From: Psychrobacter aestuarii
Lineage (GTDB): Bacteria; Pseudomonadota; Gammaproteobacteria; Pseudomonadales; Moraxellaceae
Reading direction: 5' to 3'
DNA: 64,000 nt
Assembly: GCF_904846035.1 (NCBI RefSeq)
Contig: NZ_CAJGYT010000001.1
Location: 1,984,001 to 2,048,000, forward strand
Notes under the pieces: generated by a model
Seen by the model: only the letters and a program-made list of their open reading frames with translations
Database searches by the model: none
What the model was told of the DNA's origin: nothing
Part shown: one piece after another, positions 1 to 9,623 of the stretch
Position numbering within the stretch: position 1 is the first letter of the stretch
Layout of the letters: each line of letters begins with the position of its first letter
Translations under genes and position numbers: made by a program

Positions 1-713
1 GCAAGCAAGCGCTCGGACGCTTTGGCTGGAAAGCAGGACAGACGCGCCTATTGACCCAAAATCAAAGCGCTTTTAATGAAGATATGGGGCTGACCTCAAG
101 CATCCGTCCGCACGAATCATGCACCAAAGCCCAAACCGCGTGTCTAAACGCGCCGACAGGCGCAGATGCGCAAGGCGAGGGCAAAGCGCGGGTCGAAGTC
201 AGTGATGAGGTCGCGCGTTTTGTGGAGTTTTATACCCGCAACCTTGCGGTGCCGAACCGCCGTAACGCCGATGACCCGCAAGTCTTGGCAGGCAAAAAGC
301 ACTTTTATGCCATTGGCTGCCAAAGCTGCCACACCCCGCGCTATCAGCTGCCGACCACCGATGACGACCGCCTCGAACAGCACGGACAGGTGATTTATCC
401 TTATACCGATTTGCTGCTGCATAATATGGGCGAGGGCTTGGCTGACCGTACGGTCGCAGGTAAGCTGCCTGCCAAAGACGCGCAAGTAGAGTTTTTGGCG
501 ACCTCGTATGATTGGCGCACGCCTGCGCTGTGGGGTATTGGCTTGGCAAAAACCGTTGATGAGCAAGCCACTTTCTTGCACGACGGTCGCGCCCGCACGC
601 CGATGGAAGCAGTGCTGTGGCACGGCGGCGAAGCCCAAGCGCAACAAGAAAAAGTCTTGACGCTCGATAAACAGGGCCGCGCAGAATTAAGCGCCTTTTT
701 GCAGTCTTTATAA
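1..713 (+). CDS. Di-haem oxidoreductase, DUF1111 family (5' end missing)
   Basis: The frame is open from the first complete codon at base 3, so the gene enters the window from the left; the TTG at 51 is an internal codon. The C-terminal part carries a haem-binding CxxCH (GCQSCH, around base 315-335) followed by the family-typical stretches LLLHNMGEGLADR, WRTPALWGIG and FLHDGRARTPMEAVLWHGGEA. Family knowledge: DUF1111 proteins are periplasmic c-type di-haem proteins related to MauG/cytochrome c peroxidase. They often sit with imelysin-like lipoproteins and a DUF1513 protein in iron-linked clusters, which is what follows here. The first haem site and the signal peptide would lie upstream of the window. 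Confidence 0.85.
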   Translation, partial: KQALGRFGWKAGQTRLLTQNQSAFNEDMGLTSSIRPHESCTKAQTACLNAPTGADAQGEGKARVEVSDEVARFVEFYTRNLAVPNRRNADDPQVLAGKKHFYAIGCQSCHTPRYQLPTTDDDRLEQHGQVIYPYTDLLLHNMGEGLADRTVAGKLPAKDAQVEFLATSYDWRTPALWGIGLAKTVDEQATFLHDGRARTPMEAVLWHGGEAQAQQEKVLTLDKQGRAELSAFLQSL

Positions 714-723
714 ATAAATGTAT

Positions 724-896
724 TAGGGCGTGTCTTCAATTCAAACGTCTGTGACTAAATGGGCTAAAAACGGCTAAATCTTGCCAAACATCGTCAAAAA
801 TTTTGTGAATATTTCTATATTCTCTGCAATTTTTTCCTTGTTTGACTACGGTTTATCTCATTTTTATCACCATTTTTAAAATGAAGACACGCCCTA
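724..896. repeat. MITE-like element, copy 1 (TIRs, TA flanks)
   Basis: A non-coding element of about 169 bp (726-894) is bounded by inverted ends GGGCGTGTCTTCA / TGAAGACACGCCC and flanked on both sides by TA, consistent with a TA target duplication. A second copy with about 170 bp and the same internal text (for example GGGCTAAATCTTGCCAAAC and TTTTTTCCTTGTTTGACTACG) lies at 58697-58866. It separates the DUF1111 gene from the imelysin gene. It carries no transposase; a short ORF starting at 842 inside its right end is not considered real. Confidence 0.8.
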
Positions 897-1032
897 GAAA
901 AATTTGTGAAGACAGGCGCGCCGACCCAATCCGCGCCATGTCTAGCAGCCATATTGAGCGCGGCAATACCAAAAACGCGCTCAGTATACATACCTATCAG
1001 CCCATTATGCTGAACTCAGCACCGAGAACTTT

Positions 1033-2178
1033 ATGAAAAAAAATCACGCCCTCATGATGGCACTCTCCGCACTCAGCGCAGGCTTTTTAATCAGCTGCGC
1101 CAAGCCCGCCGAAAAGCCAGAGAAAAATGCAGACGCGCAAGCCGACAGCCAAAACGTCGATACCAAAACAGACACGAGCGCCGCTACTGCTGACAGCCAG
1201 CCAACCATTCAAGCGGCGGACATCAGCCCTGAAGCCGAAGCGGCGTATCTCAAGCACGTCGCCAATGATTTGGTGATTCCCGCTTATGCCGATGCCGCTA
1301 AACAAAGCGAAGCTTTAAACACCTTAGCGCAAAAACACTGCCAGAGTGCGCCTGTCTCAGGTGAGGCGCTAGAGGCACTGCGCGCACAGTGGCTGGTCTT
1401 AGCGCAAGCGTGGGCAAATGCGGAGATGATTCACTTTGGTCCTGCGACCGAGAGCATGAACAATCTGTATATCAACTACTACCCCGACGAGCGCGGCTTG
1501 GTACACAGCGGCGTCGCCGATTTGATTAGCGCCAATCCAAGTCTGACTGCCGATGCGCTCGCCAATGAAAGCGCCATTGTCCAAGGCGTGCCAGGATTGG
1601 AAGAAGTGCTGTACAGTAATGACAGCCTAGACGCTGGGCAGTGCGCCTATGTGATGAGCGCAAGCCAAGCACTACAGACGCGCCTACAAAGCATCACCGA
1701 CAACTGGCAACAAAACGCCAGCAAGCTCTTAGCGATTGATGAGACCAAAGACAACGACATGGGCTTAAACCAATGGATGAACTCCTTGCTGTCCTTGGTT
1801 GAAACCATGAAGTCCAGCGCTATTGAGCAGCCGCTTGGCTTAAACGGCAAGAGTAAAGGGCACGTGCCAGCAGCAACAGCAGGTGAAAGCCGCGCCATCA
1901 TCAATGCCAAAGTCGCCGCGCTAAATACTGCCTTGACCGACCCTGTATTGACCGCCATGCTGAGCAGTAATAACAGCCAAATCGGCAATGACCTATCGAC
2001 GGCGCTTGCCGAAACCAGCAGTTTGCTCGCGCAAATGCCTGAGGACATCACGCAAGCGGACAAAGCGCAGCAAACCGAATTGCACGAGCATTTGACCCGC
2101 GTCACGCAGCTCATCAAGCGCCAGCTGATACCTGCACTCGGTATCCGCGTGGGCTTTAACAGCACTGACGGCGACTAA
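1033..2178 (+). CDS. Imelysin-like (peptidase M75 family) lipoprotein
   Basis: The 381-residue product starts with a lipoprotein signal (MKKNHALMMALSALSAGFLISC, cleavage before Cys22), then a low-complexity Ala/Asp/Thr-rich linker to about residue 60, then an imelysin-like helical domain. Recognisable segments are LAQAWANAEMIHFGPA, YYPDERGLVHSGVADLI and VQGVPGLEEVLYS. The usual GxHxxE metal-site motif reads GVPGLEE here, so the His is replaced. It lies 2 bp ahead of the DUF1513 gene and they are probably cotranscribed. Family knowledge: imelysin/EfeO-like lipoproteins take part in periplasmic iron acquisition; peptidase activity is doubtful. Confidence 0.8.
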   Translation: MKKNHALMMALSALSAGFLISCAKPAEKPEKNADAQADSQNVDTKTDTSAATADSQPTIQAADISPEAEAAYLKHVANDLVIPAYADAAKQSEALNTLAQKHCQSAPVSGEALEALRAQWLVLAQAWANAEMIHFGPATESMNNLYINYYPDERGLVHSGVADLISANPSLTADALANESAIVQGVPGLEEVLYSNDSLDAGQCAYVMSASQALQTRLQSITDNWQQNASKLLAIDETKDNDMGLNQWMNSLLSLVETMKSSAIEQPLGLNGKSKGHVPAATAGESRAIINAKVAALNTALTDPVLTAMLSSNNSQIGNDLSTALAETSSLLAQMPEDITQADKAQQTELHEHLTRVTQLIKRQLIPALGIRVGFNSTDGD

Positions 2179-2180
2179 TC

Positions 2181-3602
2181 ATGACCCGCTTATCCAAACC
2201 CTCCGCCACCGCGCAGCCTTGGTGGTATGAATCGCTAAAAGCGGTCGCAGGCACGCTTTGCGGTACGGCGGCTATCGTGGGCGTGCATCACTGCTATCGC
2301 AAGCGGCAGCACCCTGATGCCACACTGCGTGACTATAGCGATGGCGTGCGTCAGCGGCTGACCGAGTTTACACGTCCGCAAACGCTTGATATGCAGCATC
2401 AGTACGAGGCGCTGACCAGCAGCAGCACCTGTAAAGACGGTATCCGCTATCATACCCAGCAGCTGCCGCGTACGGTGCGCTGGGTCAGTGGTGTCGCCTC
2501 GATGCCCTATGCGCATCGTACAGACAAGGCCTCTGATAGTACAGAAGCAGGCTTTGGTGTGGTCGGTATCGATGCCGAGCGCCAACTGGTGTGGCAGACC
2601 ACCATGCCCGAGCGCGTGCATGACATCGTGGTGCAGCCGAGCGCGGATATTGCCACGCGAGATGTGGTGGTGATGGGTCGGCGACCGAGCGCGCGCTTTT
2701 GGGTGCTCGGGAGCGCACACGGTCAGCTCAAACACGCGATTACCGCGCCGCCGCATCGGCATTTTTATGGGCATGCGTGCTACAGTCTAGACGGTCTGCT
2801 GCTGTACGTCAGTGAAAATGACACGGTCAATTTAACGGGCAAAATCGGCGTTTATGATGCGCAAAAGGATTATCAAAAAATCAAAGAATTCGACGCCTAC
2901 GGTATCGGACCACACGAGCTGGTGATGCATCCTGATGGCGAGACCTTGATTATCGCTAATGGCGGCATCAAAACCGAACAAGCCTCGCGCGAGGAGCTGA
3001 ACCTCGATACCATGCGCCCAGCGCTCGCGTACCTGAGTCGCCACGATGGGCGCTTGCTCGAAGAAGTCATGCCCGAGCACCCTCAGATGAGCATTCGTCA
3101 TTTGGATGTGCATGATAATGGTCGCGTGATGATTGGCGTGCAGTTTCAGGGCGAGCGGCATTTGAACTTACCGCTGGTACTCACGCATCAGCGCGGAGAG
3201 CCAAGCCTCACTGCCATGCACATGCCCGATGGCGCGTGGCAGCGTTTTCATCAGTACATTGCGAGCGTAGCGGTGGACAGTGCGCGGGATATATTATGCG
3301 TCACCACACCCATCGGCGGCTGTGCGGCGGTGTTCGATGTGGCGACGCATACCTTCATTGACAGTGTACAGCTGCCTGATTGCGCGGGCGCGTCTGTGCA
3401 TACGCTGGGCGACGAGACAGGCTTTATTGTCAGTGATGGGCAAGGGCAACTGACGCATATTGCCGTGATAGAAAATGACGTTAAACACAAAGACGCGAAC
3501 AGCGATACAGACAGCACAGGCAATACATGCTATCACCTAAAAGTGCAGCACGTGCGCCACCGCATGTCTTTTGACAATCATTTGCAAGCGGTCAGTGATT
3601 AA
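2181..3602 (+). CDS. DUF1513 domain-containing protein
   Basis: The 473-residue product starts 2 bp after the imelysin stop. An N-terminal hydrophobic stretch (residues ~19-37, AVAGTLCGTAAIVGVHHC) may be a signal or TAT-like leader. The body has the beta-propeller-like signature of DUF1513: HFYGHACYSLDGLLLYVSEND, GKIGVYDA, GIGPHELVMHPDGETLIIANGGI and LNLDTMRPALAYL. Members of this family are periplasmic and cluster with imelysin and DUF1111 genes; the molecular role is not established. A terminator-like hairpin follows at 3620. Confidence 0.85.
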   Translation: MTRLSKPSATAQPWWYESLKAVAGTLCGTAAIVGVHHCYRKRQHPDATLRDYSDGVRQRLTEFTRPQTLDMQHQYEALTSSSTCKDGIRYHTQQLPRTVRWVSGVASMPYAHRTDKASDSTEAGFGVVGIDAERQLVWQTTMPERVHDIVVQPSADIATRDVVVMGRRPSARFWVLGSAHGQLKHAITAPPHRHFYGHACYSLDGLLLYVSENDTVNLTGKIGVYDAQKDYQKIKEFDAYGIGPHELVMHPDGETLIIANGGIKTEQASREELNLDTMRPALAYLSRHDGRLLEEVMPEHPQMSIRHLDVHDNGRVMIGVQFQGERHLNLPLVLTHQRGEPSLTAMHMPDGAWQRFHQYIASVAVDSARDILCVTTPIGGCAAVFDVATHTFIDSVQLPDCAGASVHTLGDETGFIVSDGQGQLTHIAVIENDVKHKDANSDTDSTGNTCYHLKVQHVRHRMSFDNHLQAVSD

Positions 3603-3619
3603 CAGTCAGGCACTCATCA

Positions 3620-3660
3620 AAAAGCCCTTTGCTTGATGAATAAGCAAAAGGCTTTTTTAT
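3620..3660. terminator. Bidirectional terminator between DUF1513 gene and oxyR
   Basis: A 15-bp stem with one mismatch (AAAAGCCCTTTGCTT / AAGCAAAAGGCTTTT, arms 3620-3634 and 3642-3656) is followed by a T run on the + strand and an A run on the other side. It can therefore serve both the + strand operon ending at 3602 and oxyR, which ends at 3685 on the minus strand. Confidence 0.8.
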
Positions 3661-3684
3661 TATCCGCTGTATTTGTCTTTGCCG

Positions 3685-4593
3685 TTATTCAGCCGTGGTA
3701 TTGGCGGTAAGTGCTTCTTTAAACACATCGCCGAGTAAGTTCACATCGTCCACGCGCGCGTAGTTAAGGCGGGTAACAAAAGCGATGCGGCGATGCGGTC
3801 CTTCTTCCGCGAGCGGCACGGCCACGGCATTGCGGTTTTGTAGGTGCAGCTGCTTGAGCGCCATCTCAGGCACAAGCGTCGTGCCCATATTGGTCAACGC
3901 CATCTGAATCAAGGTATTTAAGCTGGCATCAGAAAAGCTGGATTTCATATCGCTGCGGTCATAATGACATACCGACAGCGCTTGGTCGGTCAAGCAGTGC
4001 CCTTCACCGAGCAGCATCAGATTGGCAGTTGCCAGCGTGTCCGCGTCAATGTTGTCAAGCTTGGCATGACTGTCATCTTGCGGGAACACCGCAAAAAAGT
4101 CCTCTGACCAAAACTCAAAAGTATGCAGCCCATCTACCGCATAGGGCAGCGCAATGATGGCGGTATCAATGTGCCCGTAGCGCACTTTTTCGAGCAAGCG
4201 CTCGGTCTGCTGCTCAATGATGGTCATACGAAAGCTGGGGTACTGCTTACGCAAGGCAGGCAGGACTTTGGGCAATAGATACGGCGCGATGGTCGGAATG
4301 ATGCCCACGGTCATGGGGTAGGCAAGCGGCGTCTGATGACTCTGCGCGCGCGCTGTCAAATCATAAATCTCAGCGAACACCCGCTGCGCCCGTGTCAAAA
4401 TCTCTTCACCGATGGGCGTTATCAGCACCTGCTTGTTATTGCGCTCAAATATCTGGGTGTCGAGCTGTTTTTCCAGCTCAGCGATACCAAGGCTGAGCGC
4501 CGATTGAGAGATGTTGCAGTCTTCTGCCGCACGTTTAAAATGGCGGTGTTTGGCCACCGCCAAAGCAAATTCAAGTTGACGTAGAGTAATCAT
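3685..4593 (-). CDS. oxyR: LysR-type peroxide sensor OxyR
   Basis: The start is placed at the ATG giving MITLRQLEFALAVAKH (302 residues) rather than an upstream ATG 13 codons earlier, because LysR proteins begin at this point. There is an N-terminal winged helix-turn-helix (HRHFKRAAEDCNISQSALS) and a C-terminal effector domain. The redox cysteines are present as GEGHC(200)LTDQALSVC(209), matching E. coli Cys199/Cys208. It is divergent from ahpC, the classic arrangement for an OxyR-controlled peroxidase. As known for the family, H2O2 oxidises the two Cys and the protein then activates ahpC/ahpF. Confidence 0.93.
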   Translation of the reverse strand: MITLRQLEFALAVAKHRHFKRAAEDCNISQSALSLGIAELEKQLDTQIFERNNKQVLITPIGEEILTRAQRVFAEIYDLTARAQSHQTPLAYPMTVGIIPTIAPYLLPKVLPALRKQYPSFRMTIIEQQTERLLEKVRYGHIDTAIIALPYAVDGLHTFEFWSEDFFAVFPQDDSHAKLDNIDADTLATANLMLLGEGHCLTDQALSVCHYDRSDMKSSFSDASLNTLIQMALTNMGTTLVPEMALKQLHLQNRNAVAVPLAEEGPHRRIAFVTRLNYARVDDVNLLGDVFKEALTANTTAE

Positions 4594-4780
4594 AATCGCT
4601 CGCTTATAGTGAAGAGAATAGTCTAACAACATTAATAAAACAAAACATCAGAATAAAAAGTTTTAACTGGATAAACCAACCGATTCACGTATAGTAGTCA
4701 CAGTAAGTCGAGGTGGTCAAGACGACACGTGGCGACCACCATAAACACAGCACAATAAATCCACAATAAAGGAGCCATTC
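4594..4780. promoter_or_regulatory. oxyR-ahpC divergent control region
   Basis: A 187-bp AT-rich intergenic region between two divergent genes. A possible ahpC -10 (TATAGT, 4690-4695) and an ATAG-N8-ATAG-like element near oxyR (about 4606-4621) resemble parts of the OxyR half-site pattern, but no full four-site OxyR operator can be read with confidence. The ribosome site for ahpC is AAAGGAG at 4768-4774. Confidence 0.4.
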
Positions 4781-5347
4781 ATGGCAGCAATTATCAATCA
4801 AGAAATCCCAGAATTTGCAACTCAAGCATTCGTTAACGGTGAATTCAAAACCATCACTTCAGACGACGTGAAAGGCAGCTGGGCAATCTTTATGTTCTAC
4901 CCACACGATTTTACTTTCGTATGCCCAACTGAACTTGAAGACATGGCCAACCATTACGAAGAACTAAAAGGCCTAGGCGTAGAAGTATATGCCGTATCAA
5001 CCGACACCCACTTTGTACACAAAGCATGGCACGACTCTTCAGAAGCCATCGGTAAAGTACAATACCCAATGCTTGGTGACGGTACTGGCAAAATCACCCG
5101 TGGTTTTAACATCATGATTGAAGAAGACAACGCAGCACTACGCGGCACCTTCTTGGTTGACCCAGACGGCTTGATTAAAGTTGCAGAAATCCATGACCTA
5201 GGCATCGGTCGTAGCGCAAAAGACATGGTTCGCAAAGTAAAAGCGGCTCAGTACGTGCGTGAAAACGACGGCGAAGTATGCCCAGCAGCATGGGAACAAG
5301 GTTCAGCGACCCTAAAGCCAAGCCTTGACCTTGTTGGTAAAATCTAA
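4781..5347 (+). CDS. ahpC: Alkyl hydroperoxide reductase subunit C (peroxiredoxin)
   Basis: The 188-residue length is typical of AhpC. The peroxidatic Cys48 lies in FTFVCPTE and the resolving Cys about 167 in GEVCPAAW, so it is a typical 2-Cys AhpC/Prx1-type enzyme that reduces H2O2 and organic peroxides with electrons from AhpF. Strong ribosome site AAAGGAG. Codon use is visibly biased (AAC, ACC, GGT, GAC), as expected of a highly expressed gene. Divergent from oxyR and followed by its own terminator; ahpF lies 0.8 kb downstream with a small minus-strand gene between. Confidence 0.96.
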   Translation: MAAIINQEIPEFATQAFVNGEFKTITSDDVKGSWAIFMFYPHDFTFVCPTELEDMANHYEELKGLGVEVYAVSTDTHFVHKAWHDSSEAIGKVQYPMLGDGTGKITRGFNIMIEEDNAALRGTFLVDPDGLIKVAEIHDLGIGRSAKDMVRKVKAAQYVRENDGEVCPAAWEQGSATLKPSLDLVGKI

Positions 5348-5405
5348 GCAATACGTTTAGGATACCGTGTTATGATGCCCATGCTACCCAGCGCGGGTAT
5401 CAGAG

Positions 5406-5450
5406 CACAACGAAAAGCCCCCATTTGACGATGGGGGCTTTTTTGTTGTG
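5406..5450 (+). terminator. Intrinsic terminator after ahpC
   Basis: Perfect stem AAAGCCCCC / GGGGGCTTT with a 10-nt loop followed by a T run. The outer CACAAC / GTTGTG (5406-5411 and 5445-5450) extends the inverted repeat. Confidence 0.85.
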
Positions 5451-5484
5451 CTGAGGGAATGTTGTGCTGAGGGGGTATCAAAAA

Positions 5485-5733
5485 CTAAGTCTGCGCCTCG
5501 GTCTTATTTTTTTGGATAATCTGATATATCTCGTCTTTTAGATGCAGTTTGCGCCGTTTCATCTGCTCAATCTCTTCATCTCGGCTGCTGTGCTTGATGA
5601 GGTCTTGGTCTAGGCGGTTGATTTTTTTATCAAGCTGACAGTGTTCTTCAAATATCTCTGCAAAGTGGGCATCGGTCTGTTGCAGCTCTTTGATGATGTC
5701 GCGATTCTCAAGCCATGTGTCGGTCTTTATCAT
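5485..5733 (-). CDS. DUF465 (YdcH-like) small protein
   Basis: The start is set at the ATG at 5731-5733 (82 residues), because AAGGATG lies just upstream and homologous small proteins begin near here; the longer reading to 5862 adds 43 residues of unlikely sequence. The product is charged, helical and coiled-coil-like (DKKINRLDQDLIKHSSRDEEIEQMKRRKLHLKDEIYQII), with the LKxxKLxLKDEI ending typical of DUF465/YdcH. Cytoplasmic; function unknown. It sits between ahpC and ahpF on the opposite strand. Confidence 0.75.
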   Translation of the reverse strand: MIKTDTWLENRDIIKELQQTDAHFAEIFEEHCQLDKKINRLDQDLIKHSSRDEEIEQMKRRKLHLKDEIYQIIQKNKTEAQT

Positions 5734-6162
5734 AAACGCATCCTTGTATGTGGCACCAATGTGGTCGCACCGCGTTGGCGCATCTGATGTTGATAGCCTA
5801 AATACTGTCATCGTATCTGACCGATACAGGTCGCGTGACAGCACTGATTTGCATGGCATCATGCCTGCTTTATTTGCGACCTATTCTCGATTGTAGCGAA
5901 AATATAAGACACTTGCCAAGATTATTTATGTGCTTTTTATTAAAAATATAAAATTATAAATAACTAACGATTGGTTTTATAAAACTTAGTAATTGGGTTT
6001 CTCAGCTTGTCATCACCGCGTGAAGCCTTGATAATAGAGCCACTGATAGCCGCTAGCGCTACTTTTTTTTGGTTTATAACTACCAAAGCGGCTCAACAAT
6101 TTGATACGTATAGACGCATAGATGACACGTGCGTAACAAAGCTTATAATAAGAGGATACATC

Positions 6163-7740
6163 ATGATAGATAAGAGCTTAATCGACGCCATCACCAGTTA
6201 CAGCACCAACATGAGCCACGCCGTTGCCTTTGTCCTTGGCGCAGGCGAGCACGAAAAGCGCGCCGAGCTTATCGACTTTTTAAAACAAGTGGCGAGCGCG
6301 ACCGACAAGATTGTTTTTGATGAGTCAAAAAGCGATGACAGCTTGCCAAGCCCCATCAGCTTTAGTGTACAAAGCCTTGCAGATGATAATGCACGCGATA
6401 CAGGCATCATCTTTAGCGGTATCCCAGGCGGGCACGAGTTTACCTCGCTGATTTTGGCAATTTTGCAAGCGGGCGGACACACGCTGAAATTGGACGAAGG
6501 CATCCAAAGCATCATTAAGCGTATCGGTCAGCCATTAAACTTCCAGACCTATATTTCATTGTCTTGCCACAACTGCCCAGAAGTCGTACAGGCGCTGAAC
6601 CAATTTGCGCTATTAAATGACAACATCAGCAACGAGATGATTGACGGCGGTCTGTTCCAAGAGCAGGTCGATGCCAACAATATCCAAGGCGTGCCTGCGG
6701 TCTTCTTAAACGGCAAACCGTTTGCCAATGGCAAGATTGATACGGCAAAGCTGATTGAAAAGTTGCAAGACCAATATCCTGACCTGTTGTCAGCACCAAG
6801 CGAAGACAGTGCTGGGCTTGAGCAACAAGACGTGACCATCATCGGCGCAGGTCCTGCGGGCGTAGCGGCGGCGATTTATACCGCACGTAAAGGGCTAAAA
6901 GTGACCATGGTCGCTGACCGTATCGGCGGGCAGGTCAAAGACACGCAAGATATTGAAAACCTGATTTCTGTACCACTGACCACTGGCAGTCACTTATCGA
7001 ACGATTTTGAAAAGCACTTGTCAGAATATGAAATCACCACCAAGCAGCACGTGACGGTGAAAGAAATCAGCGAAACCGAAGACGAAAACTACCGCATTCA
7101 TCTCAACACAGGCGAAGCCTTTACCACGCGCAGCATCATCCTTGCGACAGGGGCAAAATGGCGTAAGCTTGGCGTGCCTGGGGAAGAAGAAAACATCGGT
7201 CAAGGCGTGGCGTACTGCCCGCACTGCGACGGTCCGTTCTTCAAAGGTAAAGACGTGTCGGTGATTGGCGGTGGTAACTCAGGTATTGAAGCGGCGCTTG
7301 ATTTGGCAGGTATCGTCAAGCATGTGACGGTGTTTGAATTTGCTGATAGTCTCAAAGCTGACCAAGTGCTGATTAATAAGGCAAAAAGCAAAGACAATAT
7401 CGACATCATCACCAGCGCGGCGACGCAAGAAATCAAAGCGACGGATGGCAAAGTAAGTGCGATTGTCTACCAAGACCGCGTGACAGGCGAGACCAATACG
7501 CTGGACTTATCAGCGGTGTTTGTACAGATTGGTCTGGTGCCCAATACTGAGTTTGTCAAAGGCTTTATTGATGTGAACCGCTTTGGCGAGATTGAGATTG
7601 ATGAGCGCTGCCGCACTGACCGCAAAGGTATTTTTGCTTGTGGCGATGTGACTACTGTCCCCTTTAAGCAAATCAACATTGCCATGGGCGAGGGCAGTAA
7701 AGCGGCATTGTCTGCCTTTGAATACTTGGTTATGCAATAA
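6163..7740 (+). CDS. ahpF: Alkyl hydroperoxide reductase subunit F
   Basis: The start is placed at 6163 (525 residues, near the usual ~520) behind AGAGGA at 6151-6156; the frame is open farther upstream to 6007, but that stretch does not look like AhpF. An N-terminal double thioredoxin-fold domain carries the dithiol SC(135)HNC(138), then an FAD domain with [17 protein letters not shown], an NAD(P)H domain with [15 protein letters not shown], and the active dithiol C(352)PHC(355)DGPFF. It transfers NADH electrons to AhpC. A terminator follows at 7762. OxyR control is likely from the neighbourhood, but no clear operator is seen. Confidence 0.95.
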   Translation: MIDKSLIDAITSYSTNMSHAVAFVLGAGEHEKRAELIDFLKQVASATDKIVFDESKSDDSLPSPISFSVQSLADDNARDTGIIFSGIPGGHEFTSLILAILQAGGHTLKLDEGIQSIIKRIGQPLNFQTYISLSCHNCPEVVQALNQFALLNDNISNEMIDGGLFQEQVDANNIQGVPAVFLNGKPFANGKIDTAKLIEKLQDQYPDLLSAPSEDSAGLEQQDVTIIGAGPAGVAAAIYTARKGLKVTMVADRIGGQVKDTQDIENLISVPLTTGSHLSNDFEKHLSEYEITTKQHVTVKEISETEDENYRIHLNTGEAFTTRSIILATGAKWRKLGVPGEEENIGQGVAYCPHCDGPFFKGKDVSVIGGGNSGIEAALDLAGIVKHVTVFEFADSLKADQVLINKAKSKDNIDIITSAATQEIKATDGKVSAIVYQDRVTGETNTLDLSAVFVQIGLVPNTEFVKGFIDVNRFGEIEIDERCRTDRKGIFACGDVTTVPFKQINIAMGEGSKAALSAFEYLVMQ

Positions 7741-7761
7741 GTTTTAAATCGTTTTAATCAA

Positions 7762-7791
7762 AAAGCTATCTCTATTGAGGTGGCTTTTTTT
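7762..7791 (+). terminator. Intrinsic terminator after ahpF
   Basis: An 11-bp stem with G-T pairs (AAAGCTATCTC / GAGGTGGCTTT), TATT loop and T run. Confidence 0.8.
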
Positions 7792-7994
7792 ATGCGTGTA
7801 TATTCGCACAGTTCATAAAATCGTATTTTAAAATTAAAAAACGTCACTTAAGTTGATAAATACAGCAATTTTTTCAAAAAAAAGCCATCATTTATGTTAC
7901 AAAATCTGCATTTACGTTACAAATTTATCTTTATGATGCGATAATGCGCTCGGCAAAGCCTATTGTAATACCATGTAATATAAGGAAATTAGGT

Positions 7995-9443
7995 ATGGGA
8001 TATATTGAGACTTTTTTCGCCCAAGTCGGCGATTTAACGTGGGGCTGGGCGCTCGTGCCTATGCTGATTATTTTCGGGTTGCTGTTCACGATTGTGGGCA
8101 AGTTCGCTCAGTTTAGATATTTTAAGCGCATGTTCCGTGTGTTTAGGACCGATGAGGTCGGCGACGACGGTATCTCTGCCCGTCAGGCATTGCTCGTCTC
8201 AATCGGTGGACGCGTCGGCGGTGGTAACATTGCAGGTGTGGCTGTTGCGATTTCTTTAGGTGGTCCTGGTGCGGTTTTTTGGATGTGGGTGGTCGCGCTC
8301 ATCGGCATGATGACCAGTATCGTTGAGTGTAGCTTGGCTCAGGTGTATAAGCGCAGAGACCCTGACGGTAACTTCCGTGGTGGTCCTGCCAGCTACATCT
8401 TGCATGGTTTGGGCAAAGACTATCGTTGGCTTGCGGTCATTTATGCCATTTCTTTACTCCTGTCTTTCTCGATTGGCTTTGTGGCGTTCCAAGGCAACAC
8501 GGTGGCAGGTTCTGCATTAGAAAGCTTTGGTATTGATCGCTGGATTTCAGGTGCGGTACTGGTGGTTGCGGGCGGCTTTATCGTCTTTGGCGGTATTCAG
8601 CGCATCGCAAAAGTCGCCGACGTGGTCATTCCTGTGATGGCACTCATCTATCTGAGCATGGCGGTGATTATCATCGCGCTTAACATTACTGAATTGCCTG
8701 CCTTGATGGCACTGATTGTCAAAAACGCGTTTGGCATCGAGTCTGTCGTCGGTGGTGGTATCGGTGTGGCGATTGAGCAGGGCATGAAGCGTGGCTTGTT
8801 CTCGAATGAGGCAGGTCTGGGTTCTGCACCGAACATCGCAGCCACCGCGTATGCCACACACCCTGTGAGCCAAGGTATCTCGCAGTCACTGTCGGTATTT
8901 ATTGATACCATCGTTGTGTGTAGCGCGACTGCGTTTATGGTATTGCTGAGCGGCGTGTATCAGCCAGGTGCAGAAGTCGATGGCATTGTACTCGCGCAGC
9001 AAGCGCTGACCGCTCAGCTGGGTGACTGGTCGCAGTATGTGTTGACCATCTCGCTATTGCTGTTTGCACTAAGCTCAATCATGTACAACTACTACATGGG
9101 TGAAAATGCCATTAACTTCTTGGTCAAAAAGAACATCAAAATGGCAACCTTGGTATTGCGCGTGGTTGTGATTGCCATCTTGTTCTTGGGCGCAGTAGCG
9201 CCGACGGCAACCGCTGTATTCTTCTTCGCGGATCCGTTGATGGGCGTACTGGCGCTTGCCAACTTACTGGCACTCATCATGCTGTTCCCGCGTGCCAAGC
9301 GTCTACTGGACGACTTTGCAGGTCAGCTAAAAGCAGGCATCGAAGAGCCGTTGTTTGATGCGCAAGAGTACGAAAAGCTGGATCTTGATCTGAGCGCATG
9401 GGGCAAAAAAGCCGTACAAGAAGCGTTAGAACAAAAGCAGTAA
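7995..9443 (+). CDS. Sodium:alanine/glycine symporter, AgcS family
   Basis: The start at 7995 (482 residues, MGYIETFFAQVGDLTWGW) is preceded by AAGGAAATTAGGT; the ATG at 7944 would add 17 residues ahead of the normal family start. Hydrophobic throughout, about 10-11 membrane helices, with AgcS signatures GGRVGGGNIAGVAVAISLGGPGA, NEAGLGSAPNIAATAYATHP and FALSSIMYNYYMGENA. It imports a small neutral amino acid with Na+; the exact substrate cannot be read. Stand-alone gene with its own terminator. Confidence 0.93.
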   Translation: MGYIETFFAQVGDLTWGWALVPMLIIFGLLFTIVGKFAQFRYFKRMFRVFRTDEVGDDGISARQALLVSIGGRVGGGNIAGVAVAISLGGPGAVFWMWVVALIGMMTSIVECSLAQVYKRRDPDGNFRGGPASYILHGLGKDYRWLAVIYAISLLLSFSIGFVAFQGNTVAGSALESFGIDRWISGAVLVVAGGFIVFGGIQRIAKVADVVIPVMALIYLSMAVIIIALNITELPALMALIVKNAFGIESVVGGGIGVAIEQGMKRGLFSNEAGLGSAPNIAATAYATHPVSQGISQSLSVFIDTIVVCSATAFMVLLSGVYQPGAEVDGIVLAQQALTAQLGDWSQYVLTISLLLFALSSIMYNYYMGENAINFLVKKNIKMATLVLRVVVIAILFLGAVAPTATAVFFFADPLMGVLALANLLALIMLFPRAKRLLDDFAGQLKAGIEEPLFDAQEYEKLDLDLSAWGKKAVQEALEQKQ

Positions 9444-9463
9444 TCGTTATCTGACTCGTTTAA

Positions 9464-9497
9464 AAAACCACTTTGGCTCAGCTAAAGTGGTTTTTTT
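9464..9497 (+). terminator. Intrinsic terminator after the AgcS gene
   Basis: CCACTTT / AAAGTGG stem (9468-9474, 9484-9490) flanked by an A run and a T run. Confidence 0.8.
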
Positions 9498-9623
9498 ATG
9501 GCAACTACTATTGGCTTGTCAAAACTCCCAATACCGAAACTATCTCACCCGCTTCGTCTTCTGGGATGATGCGTGTTTTGCATCATATTTTTTAAGGTAT
9601 CTACTTAGAGCCTGAACGGTGAC

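Noticed and set aside
842-1036. 64-codon ORF ahead of the imelysin gene
   Set aside because: It begins inside the MITE end, has no ribosome site and no protein-like pattern.
4600-4780. Full OxyR operator
   Set aside because: Only partial half-site resemblance; four evenly spaced sites cannot be read.
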